NCBI GenBank assembly: GCA_964017145.1
Contig: CAXHKQ010000201.1
Location: 1-31,025, forward strand
Direction: 5' to 3'
From: Agrocybe praecox
Taxonomy: Eukaryota > Basidiomycota > Agaricomycetes > Agaricales > Agrocybaceae
DNA length: 31,025 nucleotides
Shown here: piece after piece, positions 10,201 through 19,924 of the stretch
How positions within the stretch are numbered: the first letter of the stretch is position 1
How the letters are laid out: every line of letters starts with the position of its first letter
Notes under the pieces: model-generated
What the model was told of the DNA's origin: nothing
The model's input: the letters and a program-made list of their open reading frames with translations, nothing else
The model's database searches: none
Position numbers and translations under genes: made by a program

Positions 10201-12698
10201 TAACTGTTCAGTTCTGAGCTAGCGACTTACTATATTATGCGCACAGGATGGAGACTTACCTCGTTCAATTAAATGTCACTTTGGCATCTATCACATCATC
10301 AAACGAAAGTGTGCAGACGGCCATACCTCAGACGCCTACGCCACACAGGATCCTCAAGTCGTGAACTCACTTTTCGATCATGATATTAATATAACCAGCC
10401 ATTTCTACCCTGACTGTGTCGTCACTCTCACGGATTATTTTACACATTTCGTTCCACGCATTCCTTTACCCGAAAACGCCAATGGAGGACGGCTTTTGCA
10501 CGATCTCAAGGATATAACATGCTCAGAGTGCTCATTACCCGCGTCCGTTTTCGAAATATCAACAACATGGCCTCAGACACTCAACCTCGAGTACAGCTCA
10601 AATCGCGCAATACTCCGTACCTCACAGCCTTTATATGTCCAATATGGAAATACTTTCTCAATTGGGACGTCTCTTGAAGCACCAGTTACATACGAGCTCG
10701 TCGGACGCACACTGTACGATCAGAATCACTTCACGTCAGAGATCTACATTGAGGGACAATCCTACCACTATGACGATAGGAAGGAGAACGGATGTCTTGT
10801 TAAAGACAATGACCCAGACATGTTGGAGAAGCACAATAACTCTGCTGTTTACTATGTCTACCATCGAACATCGGAAAATTTCACGGTATTTATTTGACTT
10901 CAACTCTTGCTTTCACAACTCAATATTATATTTTTAGACAATTCGGAACGTCTCTGAGATACAACGCGACCTTGATTCTCTCGTAAAAGAGACAAACAAG
11001 GAGAATCCTGAGGTAATCATCGACGATGAATGCCCTGCGTCTATGCATGCCGACAAGGCTGTAGATATTCCTGTTCTACTGAGCACGGAGCTGTCGGCAT
11101 TGGCAGGGAAAATATTCGATGATACTATGGTCTGCGGTGGCATTTGCAATTTCAAGGATGAATCTGAACGTGGTCTCCTGTCCGATACCGTTAAGTGTGC
11201 AATGTGCAACATCACCTGGCATGAAGAATGTGATCGTCAATCTTTGGCAGATGACTTTATCCGTGGAATTACCGACTGGTACTGTTCACTATGTCTTACG
11301 GACATTGGAGTCAGGCTCTTGTAAGTTGTTGTTTCTCATGGAAAACCTTCAATTCACTAACTCTCAATATGTCTTCAAAGATTGAATGAGTACATATTAA
11401 TGCCAGTCGGGCGTTCAGGTCTCTTCTATCCTTGTCAAATTATAGGTCGTTTATCCACAACTGAAGTCCACATCAAATGGTTTGAAGGGAATGTATACAC
11501 CTCCAAAAATATCGCGAATGCGCTGCCCCAATCAATCTCCCCAAAGTCGTGCTTGGAGGCATATTTCCGAGACATTTTTGACTACCAAAAGGTATAGTGT
11601 ATTTAATTTTTCTGATACTTCTGGAAGACTTACATGATTCAACAACAGGACAAGACGGGATCCGTCCAATGGCCTATTCAGCTGGTAGCAGAAGCGAACG
11701 ATATTCACGGATACAAAAATGACGCTATACAGGCTGCGCTTGAGAGTTCTTTCCATGCCGTCGCCAATATCATTGATGGGACACTGGACCATCCAATCAT
11801 GGACCTTTTTCAACAATGGAAAATCTCTGCGCTTCGACCATCAGGTGGACTTCTAAAATCATCATACGAGAACTTCGATTATGTTTGCAGGTTCATCGAC
11901 TGTTTCACGATCAACATTCTGCCAGCAGACAAGTCTTTAATCCAACCATTTATTGTATCACTCGACCTTCGTCTTCGTTTTCATCCACGCCAGGATATTC
12001 GACCTCATACAAGCATGCTCGGCAATGTTCTTTTCGGAATTGTGATCCTTCGAGTTTATCTCGGACGACCTCCATGTGACGACCTTCAAATATACTTGCT
12101 TGCTCGACGTTATTCCGACGACGAAATCAACAGCTTGTTGAATGGAGAACACACTCCCTTGGCGGAGCGAGATATTCTTCGTGACGCAAAGTGCGGTCTT
12201 ATCCGACGAACACCTTACCCTGTGGAGGACGCCATTCGCTCCTGTGTCAAACCAACGTGTGAGGACGGAGTATGGGTTCGTCCCTTATCACATTTTGGCG
12301 CACTTTCCGGAATGCGAACAAATCTAGGACACCTCAAGCTTGTCACGTATAAGGATCTTGGCTTACTTCCAAAGGTCACAGCATACAACTACGTTGGATC
12401 GGTCTACAGCTTTGTAGAAACATTCGATGAAGGCTTATCAGGAGGACCACCCTTTCAAGCAGCACCTCACCACTCATTCCGCGTTATTAAGAAAGCACCA
12501 CAGCCAAAAAAACGAGTGCTAAATCAGCCTACGTCCGAACCCGACATCAACACAGCCACACCTACAGATATTGCGAGTGGGATGATAATCCCCTCAGACA
12601 GCATAGACGAACCAATCCTTCGACGAAGCAAACGCAGGAAGGTTGGAGCTATTAGCTATGCAGAAATAGGACAAGAAAGTGTTGCTGAGGAGGATTGA
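7298..12698 (+). CDS. MULE-like transposase with GCM-type zinc finger, USP-like peptidase, PHD and Tudor-like domains (1617 aa)
   Basis: Proposed exons are 7298-7445, 7494-7565, 7626-7886, 7939-8004, 8065-9053, 9103-9664, 9714-10186, 10247-10885, 10938-11320, 11381-11591 and 11649-12698. All ten introns are 48-60 nt with GT...AG, and the exons sum to 4854 nt, exactly 1618 codons. Domains: residues 1-182 Pro/Asn/His-rich; 204-303 a GCM/WRKY-like zinc finger (C236, C241, C262, C267, then H297, H301, H303 in WEHFGTHTH); about 395-700 a MULE-like core with D443 (TDGDHSYF), D515 (VMDFSAAQ) and E661 (NPAEHSHSLLHHAVGKG); about 750-1050 a ubiquitin-specific-protease-like fold with C760 (NSCFFDNGIELW), H1018 and D1033 (NHFTSEIYIEGQSYHYDD); PHD C4HC3 at 1136-1189; Tudor-like segment about 1205-1245; basic cluster RRSKRRK at 1593. 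The D-D-E core would cut and join DNA. Roles of the peptidase and reader domains are inferred. The start ATG is the first in the phase-consistent exon chain. Confidence 0.85.
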
Positions 12699-13876
12699 GA
12701 TTAAATAACTAGATTACGGTGACATTTAATAGCATTATCAATTCGCTTGGAAAATATATAATCTCGCTAACGGCTGCAAGTGATACTAACTACAAGTGAA
12801 CGATGTCAAGTGAATTTGTCCCTATACAATTTCACTTATAGGCCAAGTGAGTTATGACAAATTCACTTGGCTCTGTACAACATTCACTTGAGTCTCTACA
12901 AAATTCACTTGAGCTCACTTGAGTTCGCTTTAGTCTTCTAGCTTTCACTTGGGCTTCACTTGGATTGGTGCACATTATACTTACGAGCTCCACTGTCTAT
13001 AACTGAAACTACTTGGTTATATTGATTATGAACACCAACTAATATCAAGTTTTGAAAATGACAGCATAAAAAACGAAATAAATATTATATACTACAGTCT
13101 TCCTTACATGGATCGGTACCCTGCAAATTTTACCAATGGTATTTAATGAGGTGGAGTCGTTTGGGAGTCGTACGCTACTTCGCAAGCTGCGTGGCAGACG
13201 GCCTGAGTTCAAATTTTAAACTCCGTCACTGGTAAATGAACCGTCCGCCAGCCTTCAGGGTACCCGCACAAACTGTTGTACAGGGTGTATCAAGTAGCTG
13301 AGTACATATTTGTGTAGGTTACGAGAGTACAATATCGTGTAAATTATTTGCGTAGGCAAATATTGCACTGACGAAGCAAACCTGAGGTAGAGTTACTCCC
13401 CTGCTTAATATAATGGTTAGTTCCCGCGCTCGTGCTCCCACGCCCGTTCCAACTTCGGCTGAGCGCACTGGACCTGTATTCATTATGAATATGTGCAGAC
13501 CAGCTCTAAAAAAATATGATATTAGCTTGAGGTAATCCTCAAGTTCATCGCTATATCATTATGCAAGAAATTTAGACCGTCATGTAATTATTACCCTAAC
13601 TTACTTCGAGCCATCGCAAAATTATCCCTCTTTGGAGAATACAAATGAAATACTATATAATGGGTATACAATAGCAATACAGGCCAATGCGAATGTACAT
13701 ACATACATGTACTGTTCAATACCATTATAAATTCCAGAGGGGAAAACCGACAAAGGGTACAAGTCACAGGCCGCAAGTGAACCTGTCGCCCGTGGGAAAA
13801 AATAATTCACTTTCACTTGGGCGTGAAAAAAGTGAAATGTGAATTTGCACAAGTTACTTTTTTCACCGTCTATTTG
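12699..13876. other. 3' noncoding region of element B with TTCACTTG arrays
   Basis: The 1.2 kb between the transposase stop and the right-hand 21-bp arrays holds no convincing gene. A 40-codon ORF at 13413-13533 and minus-strand ORFs near 13591-13885 show no domain. TTCACTTG words cluster at 12778-12970 and 13765-13860. A tRNA-like stretch near 13150-13235 was considered and rejected. Confidence 0.5.
12778..12970. repeat. TTCACTTG/CAAGTGAA array, right interior of element B
   Basis: About a dozen copies of TTCACTTG occur in both orientations. Three consecutive copies near 12860-12912 are spaced exactly 21 bp apart, the same period as the outer TIR array although the unit sequence differs. 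It is the counterpart of the left array at 6620-6800. Confidence 0.75.
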
Positions 13877-14270
13877 TCGGGTCATCCAACATATGTGTTA
13901 GATTATCCAACACATGTGCTGGGTTATCCAACATAGTTCGAGGCAATTATCTTACTCTTGATCGGCTCTGATGCCATCCTTGCCGGCCAATTTCGAGCCA
14001 TATTTTGATGGCCAGGCTTCGGCCCCTATAAACGGATTCGAACGGCCATCAAGAAATCCCGGCATCTCCGGCATTTTAAGCGACTACATGTAAGAGAACG
14101 AGTCTCAACTATGTTGGATAACACGGCATATACATTGGACAATCTTATGTATATAATGGATAATACAACACATATGTTGGATAATCTGAGTTGTGTGTTG
14201 GACAATCTGACACATATGTTGGACAATCCGACAAGTATGTTAGATATTCTGACAAGTATATTGGATAATA
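13877..14270. repeat. 21-bp arrays, right end of element B
   Basis: Three units in TCCAACA orientation lie at 13877-13945. Then come 160 bp of unrelated sequence with internal palindromes (a GGCCATCA/TGATGGCC pair), and then eight units in TTGGATAA orientation at 14110-14270 leading into the terminal block. The right end is thus more complex than the left, with two arrays facing each other. Confidence 0.8.
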
Positions 14271-14649
14271 AAGGTAATGTATATATTTATTGAGATATAT
14301 GTACAACATACTAATTATATGGCTCAACTATATACTTTTTTATTTTCAGCAAACGGACAGCCATAGATGGGAGGCATTTTTAACTTGTGTTTTGTGAATA
14401 CTTTTTGCACAATATATCTGCCATAGTTTTGGTCAGTAAATCAATTCTTTTTTTACAACAAGGTTTTCCTATCTTTGCCATACTGAATGCGACTATTTTA
14501 GGGGTTTTTGAATCCAAAGCACTTGCGTATGGCTGTCCGTTCGCCGAAAATAAAAAAGTATATAGTTCTGAGATGTAATTAGTATGTAACACGTATATCC
14601 AACATATATATCAATAAATGCGTACTTTACCTTTCTTATCCAACACATA

Positions 14650-14840
14650 AGTCAGATTGTCCAACATATATGTCGGATTATCTAACATACTTGTCGGGTT
14701 GTCCAACATATTTGTCGGATTATCCAAGACATGGGTTGGGTTGTCCAACATATTTGCCGGATTATCCAGCACATGGGTCGGGTTATCCAACATATGTGTC
14801 GGATTATCCAACACATGTACTGGATTGTCCAACACTATGT
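14650..14840. repeat. 21-bp tandem array, left arm of element C
   Basis: About nine units of TTATCCAACATATTTGTCGG type occur on a 21-bp period. The opposite arm array is at 15398-15510 with about five units. Copy-number asymmetry between arms is again visible. Confidence 0.85.
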
Positions 14841-15397
14841 GCGCGATCGTGTCCAATATATATCTTTCCTCTCGGCTAAGAAAGCCGAGCGTGCCGAAGG
14901 CCTGTGATTGCCATTCTGATCCGGTTCACAGCCTGAATCGGCATAGCTGAGTTGGACTCGGCGCAACGCCGTTTTGATGCGGCCATGTATATTGATCCTG
15001 CGCCTGCGATGCGTCGAAAATGATGCGCATCGCATGGCAGCCGGAAATTGCCGTATAACTAGACTTGAAGAAATTTGTGTTTAAATCAAGTATGCCACTA
15101 ATTTTCCCTGCTTTTAAAAGTGTAACAATCGGAATTGTCTCTCCTTTGATCCAGATATAATAAAATGAGTGATATATCAGTTTCCGGCTGTCATGCGATG
15201 CGCATCATTTTCGAGGCACTGCAAGCGCAGGACCAATATACATGGCCGCATCAAAACAGCGTTGCGCCGAGTCTAACTCAGCCATGCCGATACAGGCTGT
15301 GAACAAGATCAGAATGGCGATCACAGACCTTCGGCACGCTCGGCCTTCTTAGCCGAGAGGAAAAGATATATATTGGACACGATCGCGCACATAGTGT

Positions 15398-15510
15398 TGG
15401 ACAATCCGACACATATGTTGGATAACCTGACACATATGTTGAATAACCCGATGCATATGTTGGATAATCCGACACATATGTTGGACAATCCAACTTATGT
15501 GTTGGATAAT
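15398..15510. repeat. 21-bp tandem array, right arm of element C
   Basis: About five units of TTGGATAATCCGACACATATG type lie in the inverted orientation relative to 14650-14840. Confidence 0.85.
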
Positions 15511-18500
15511 AAAGATAATGTATGTATACATTGATATATATGTTGGATACATGTACTACATACTAATAATATCGTAGAACTATATACTTTTTTATTTTCG
15601 GCGAACGGACAGCCATACTTGCGCTGATACTTGGGGTTCCTACACTCAATGGACCAGGAAAATCTGTAACAGAGATTTCCCCAGTATATCACAATGCTCA
15701 CCGAGTCAACAAGGAGCGACAGAAGATTATACGCGAAGCAGATTCAGGAGCTGAAAAGTTCATCAACGCGTATGCAGAGTTCGACGGAGACCATCCTGGG
15801 TTTATCATTTATTCAGTAATTGGTGAGGTCACTGTTATCTGCGTTCAGAGCAAATTCATGCGCTCGAACCTCATCAAGGGTGATGTACTTGATGAACCTA
15901 TCAACGGCATTGTCAGCGACGCAACACATAGCTTCTGGAAGGAGAAAAATGCGCTACTTATGATATCCTCGTGCTACTGTCCGGTTCTTTGTTGCTGGGT
16001 ACCAGGTGTCATGTCTTACACAAATGGTCAAACAGAAGAGCACTTTATGCATCACTTCTATGCGTTATTTCAGAGTATGGCCATTGAGACGGAAGAACGG
16101 AATATTACAGTTCAAGATCAAATTTTTTCAGGGGTACGCCAAGCTGCGGTAGCCTTTCTATTTTTGTCTGATGTTATACTGCTATGCAGGTCATGGGTTT
16201 TAGCAAAGCCGAGCGAAATGGATTCAGGGCAGCTTTTTTTATGTTTTGGTTATCCTACAAAGGAAATACGCGCTCGGAGCAAGAACTTGAAGAAGGGGCA
16301 GCACAACTATTAAAGGGTTGTGAGGAACGCTATCGTGCAGGTGTTACTCGGATCGCAAGGATTAGCGGCGTAATTCCTCCTGACCAGGCTGAAGATTTCA
16401 AACATCGAGCCCTTTCTCTCCTCAATCTCCCAGACTCACAGGCGTTTCAAGAGGCTTGCGCAGCCCTTGTCCGTGATTATCCAAAAACCAAGGACTGGAT
16501 GGCGTGGTGGTCTCGGGATGATAATGCGTCAATACTATTTCGCTCTGAGCGGACAATGGATCCAATTCTCGCTGAACGGCTTCCCGATACCAACAATGCC
16601 GAAGAATCAATGCATTGGAAAATCTATCGTGCAGTTGGGATGTTACACCTCTTAATTGCAGGACTTTTGGCGCTATTGAAATTCGCAGAATATTACTGGA
16701 AACAGCACCAAGCAGCCATCGGTAAGTTTAGTTGCTTCTGAAATTCGAATTCATGAATACCCAATTTTCTTTAGTTGGTGTTAAAGTTCGTTATGGAGAG
16801 AGCGAGCCTTGGAAAAAGACAGCTCTAAAGATTGGTCGAACAAAACCTTCTCGTGCGGCAAAGACAAAACGATTTATACCTATGACGGTATGAAACACGG
16901 TGGACTTCCAATAGTGGAAAAAGGCGCAACATTTTCCACGCACGTCTCGGGAAAGAGTCCAAAGATTCCCACAGGTTATGTGGTTTACGAAGCTTTTTAT
17001 TATCTGCGCGGTGGTACAAAAACACAACAAAGATTTTACGATGTTCGACGAACTGAACTGGAAGGGGAATACGCACTCACGATCATCGAAAATGATATGA
17101 AGTCTGGTCCACCCTCTATTCGCCTCAACTCAGACGACTTAATTCAACTTCCTCCTATTCCAAGGCCGTCGTGGTATAATAAACGCGCGACGGAATATGT
17201 GCTCGTAGATTCCCTTGTTGAAAACGATGGAAGAGCAACTCCTGACCCGTCCATTGGCGAAGAAGAACTCGTAACGAGTCAAATTGACGCACCTGGCTCT
17301 ACTTTGACAATTTCAGAACCCGACTCTTTGTTTGATTTACGCTGTGTCTGCGGGATGACGGGAAACGGAAATGAGGTTTACTTGGTTGAGGAGGAAGGGG
17401 AAGCGATCCAATGCAATGAGTGTTTCTGCTGGTCTCATACCCCATGTCAATGGCACGGGCGAGCAGATAATCTTCCAGAAGACGAACCTTTTCTTTGTGA
17501 CTTCTGTGACTTAAGAAATGGGAACCTAGGGCTGCCGATTGGAAAAGGAAAATTGAAGAAGAAACGCACGAAAGCGGAGATGGAAAGGTGAGCATCTGAG
17601 ATTTTCTTAGTATGCGGCAGTAATTAAGCTGAAATTATAGACGCACATTATATAAGAAACCATTGGCCATGCGTCTGCGTCGAGGAAGAGGAGCCCTGGC
17701 TCGTAACGGCGAGTTTTGGTACCCTGTTCACCTTATACACCATTTAGATACCGGCGAATGGCGAGTTCGTTGGTGGAGAGGTTGCGAGAAAGGAATTGAC
17801 GGCCTTGAACCAGGGTGTGTTTCATCCGTCGAAGAGGAGAACCTGGTAGATTCGCTATGGTTAAACAGAACGGAACGTCGCAAAATCAGGGTATGTTCCA
17901 ATAATGTTTTAATAATCAGTTTGACTCACCAAACCCAATTGATAGCTCGGCCGGTGGACGACATCATGGCAAGTCCAAACCGCTGAGGATATTCTCGAAA
18001 ATCCCGCATCCATTTCCTTCACAAGCGAGGTACACGATGCCCTCGTGCCACACCGCGATACCCTGAACCAGCTGCTCTGCGCTCCAGAGACCGTGGCCGA
18101 CGATCTGGGTCCTACTAAGCGTTGGTTACTTTCTAACAAGAAGGATCTTCGTAAAACAATCATGCCTTACGTCGGGAACCTTTCATTGATGGATAGAGCA
18201 AAAGATAGCGAACTGGTTTGAAGTCCACGTCAGCAAAGATCCTCGAAAACGATATCTGTGGTTAACCCTCTTACCAATCGCACACGCCCACACTATCTTT
18301 ATTGCGTCTCGCCTGAAAAAGAACCAAAAGAATTCTGCCTTGGTAGAAGCCGACCTTTTTGACGCAGCGTGGGAGGTACAATTCACGACCGAAGAAAATG
18401 CAGTCCTATTGGAATTTGACGTGGAATTGAACAGTCTTGCCTATCTCGAAGAAGAAATGTTCGAAAATTCGGCACGGGCTGGAGTAGCAGGGAACCAACA

Positions 18501-18786
18501 ATGGGGATTAGATGCAGGGGACCATGCTCAAGGCTGGAATCCTTACATCGGCCTCCCAGAGGAGTGGGTGCGTGGTGACAGAGAGGAGGTTGACGATGAG
18601 CTCGACATACGTATCCCTGCCGCCCTAAATCCGAAACACATTCTGATGACGACATCACAGAGAGGGCCTAATTATAGATCCATCTTGGACGAACCTCCCC
18701 CACCTGAAAAAAGTGCACCTCGTACAAAGCCAAAACCAAAGACCAAAAAAATACACTTAGAAAGTAAATATTATTTTCCAATGTAT

Positions 18787-18972
18787 TCTCGCACACACTC
18801 GCAAGTGTCACGCAAGTCTGGTTTGACTGCTCGCAGGTCTCTCGCAAGTGTTCGCAAATCGTTCGCAGGTCTCTCGCAAGTGTCGCGCATGTTCTCGCAA
18901 GTGTCGCGCAAATGTCTCGAAAATGTTTCGCAAATGTCTCGCAAGTTCTCGCAAGTGTTCTCGCAGAAAGAT
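18787..18972 (+). repeat. CTCGCAAGTG minisatellite, array 2, inside an intron-like gap
   Basis: About twelve degenerate copies of CTCGCAAGTGT or TCGCGCAAGTG lie between a GTAAAT donor at 18764 and an AG acceptor at 18981-18982 within the decayed transposase gene. Other introns in this window are 46-60 nt, so the extra length is essentially the array. It has the same word and orientation as the array at 3450-3620. Confidence 0.55.
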
Positions 18973-19344
18973 GTGTGCCCAGGCAAGAGGCATTGACTCA
19001 GAGCGCTATAAATTAGTTAACGCAGAAGAAAAAAGGTACGTGATGTATCCGATTCTCTGGTGCGAACGATGAAATACGCTCAAAGGCAAACCGCCAGGAA
19101 TGACGCGGATATGCAATGAAGTATTATCGGAGGTAGGCATGCAGAGCGCAAAGGAAGTCGGTAAGGTCTTGAAGCCTCAAGGTATAAGGCTGCACGGAGC
19201 TACACGAGACTACCCTGCTTCAGGAAAAGGAAATCAGCGCAAAAAGGATGATGAACAAGATGTCAGTAGGTGAACGAAAATTGGCAGGGTACGTGAATGC
19301 TAAGCTGACGTACGTACGCGAGCGTAACCTAATCAAGACCATGC

Positions 19345-19368
19345 AATCTAATCTAATCTAATCTAATC
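19345..19368 (+). repeat. (AATCT)n microsatellite
   Basis: Nearly five perfect copies of AATCT. Short runs of the complementary AGATT occur near 20131 and 22740. Confidence 0.8.
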
Positions 19369-19924
19369 ACGCAGCCTGTGCCCTGGGCGCTTGGTCACAC
19401 TCACCTGAACATATAGATATGTCACGTCCTAAATCTGGATGTCCGCCAATGTACTATATTTGGACGCGCCTGCGTTCTCGCTTTACGGGAATTTCTCCAT
19501 CTTTCCCCTTGCTCGTAGATGCTCAGCATAGTCTACCACATATTGGACATCCATTTTGGTAGAGAACGCCGCTTTCTTACGTTCAGAATATGCCATACCT
19601 TCACCTCTTCGTCCTGGACATCGAGATTTGAATAATGTGCACCTACTCGAAATTAGAAGATCTATTGTAGCTTGCTTAAAAAACATATTTTGAAGCAGTG
19701 TGAAGTAAATATCTTGTTAAAATGTCAAATAAACTTTTGATTTTCTCGCGAAAACAAAATAAGCAACCAAAGTCACTTCTGCTCACTCCTTGTAATTTCT
19801 ACCATCTTTGCTCATTTACAGCATATGTGAGTGCTTTTAACCTCTACTTTCTTCTAGTAGCATGTGTTAGAAGATTTACAGAACTCTTCAATCATTCTCT
19901 CTCTCCTCTTTTCTCAAATTAGAA
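19369..19924. other. Noncoding stretch with CT-rich promoter-like end
   Basis: A minus-strand ORF at 19483-19686 has a C-terminal part with plausible codons (MAYSERKKAAF onward) but no recognised domain. Positions 19889-19920 are very rich in C and T just before the ATG at 19925, which is common upstream of fungal genes. Confidence 0.3.

Larger units (their letters stand above)
6370..14365 (+). mobile_element. Autonomous TIR transposon, copy B (7996 bp), apparently intact
   Basis: The left end reads TATGGCTGTCCGTTTGCTG and the right end is its inverted complement. The exact 6-bp duplication GATGGG flanks both sides (6364-6369 and 14366-14371). The outer TIR is about 110 bp, followed on both sides by inward-facing 21-bp arrays (six units left; eight plus three units right) and by arrays of TTCACTTG words. 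A single unbroken 11-exon gene on the plus strand (7298-12698) encodes a 1617-residue transposase. Intact ends, target duplications and open frame together suggest recent or current activity. MULE elements usually make 8-11 bp duplications, so the 6-bp length is unusual if the transposase is of that superfamily. Confidence 0.88.
14528..15617. mobile_element. Non-autonomous foldback TIR element, copy C (1090 bp)
   Basis: The termini are TATGGCTGTCCGTTCGCCG and its inverted complement. The exact duplication CTTGCG is at 14522-14527 and 15618-15623. The arms are about 520 bp (left) and 440 bp (right), each with terminal block, 21-bp array, CTCGGCT hairpin block and a GATGCGCATC block. The loop is about 130 bp. 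The inner blocks match element A, but the 184-bp duplicated segment is absent. The insertion is inside coding sequence: with one CTTGCG copy kept and the element removed, the frame reads GCA CTT GCG CTG (ALAL) without interruption. Confidence 0.92.
14494..19273 (+). pseudogene. Decayed transposase gene of a second, related family, interrupted by element C
   Basis: Coding segments: a partial exon up to 14527 (reading VFESKALA), continuing after element C at 15624-16133 (LILGVPTLNGPG; SDATHSFW with the first Asp), 16190-16721, 16775-17587, 17641-17890, 17946-18763, and probably 18983-19035 and 19086-19273. The core is MULE-like with the third acidic residue in NNAEESMHWK, but the second Asp is lost: VMGFSKAERNGF, where the intact copy has VMDFS. 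A PHD finger lies at 17344-17510 (C4HC3), then a Tudor-like FWYPVHLIHH segment. In-frame stops from frameshifts occur at 16891-16893 and 18219-18221. The peptidase segment is almost wholly missing: KIPTGYVV is joined directly to YEAFYYLRGG. No N-terminal zinc finger is found upstream. The gene is therefore inactive, older than the three insertions, and from a different family than element B. Confidence 0.75.

Noticed and set aside
13150..13235. tRNA-like sequence (GAGTTCAAAT with a flanking stem)
   Set aside because: The T loop would be nine bases, and no acceptor stem or proper anticodon arm can be formed.
6370..14365. KDZ (Kyakuja/Dileera/Zisupton) assignment for element B
   Set aside because: There is no CxC-type cysteine cluster. 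The N-terminal zinc ligands fit a GCM/WRKY finger, the core words (DFSAAQ, NPAEHSHSLLHHAVG) fit MULE-like enzymes, and the duplications are 6 bp rather than 8 bp.
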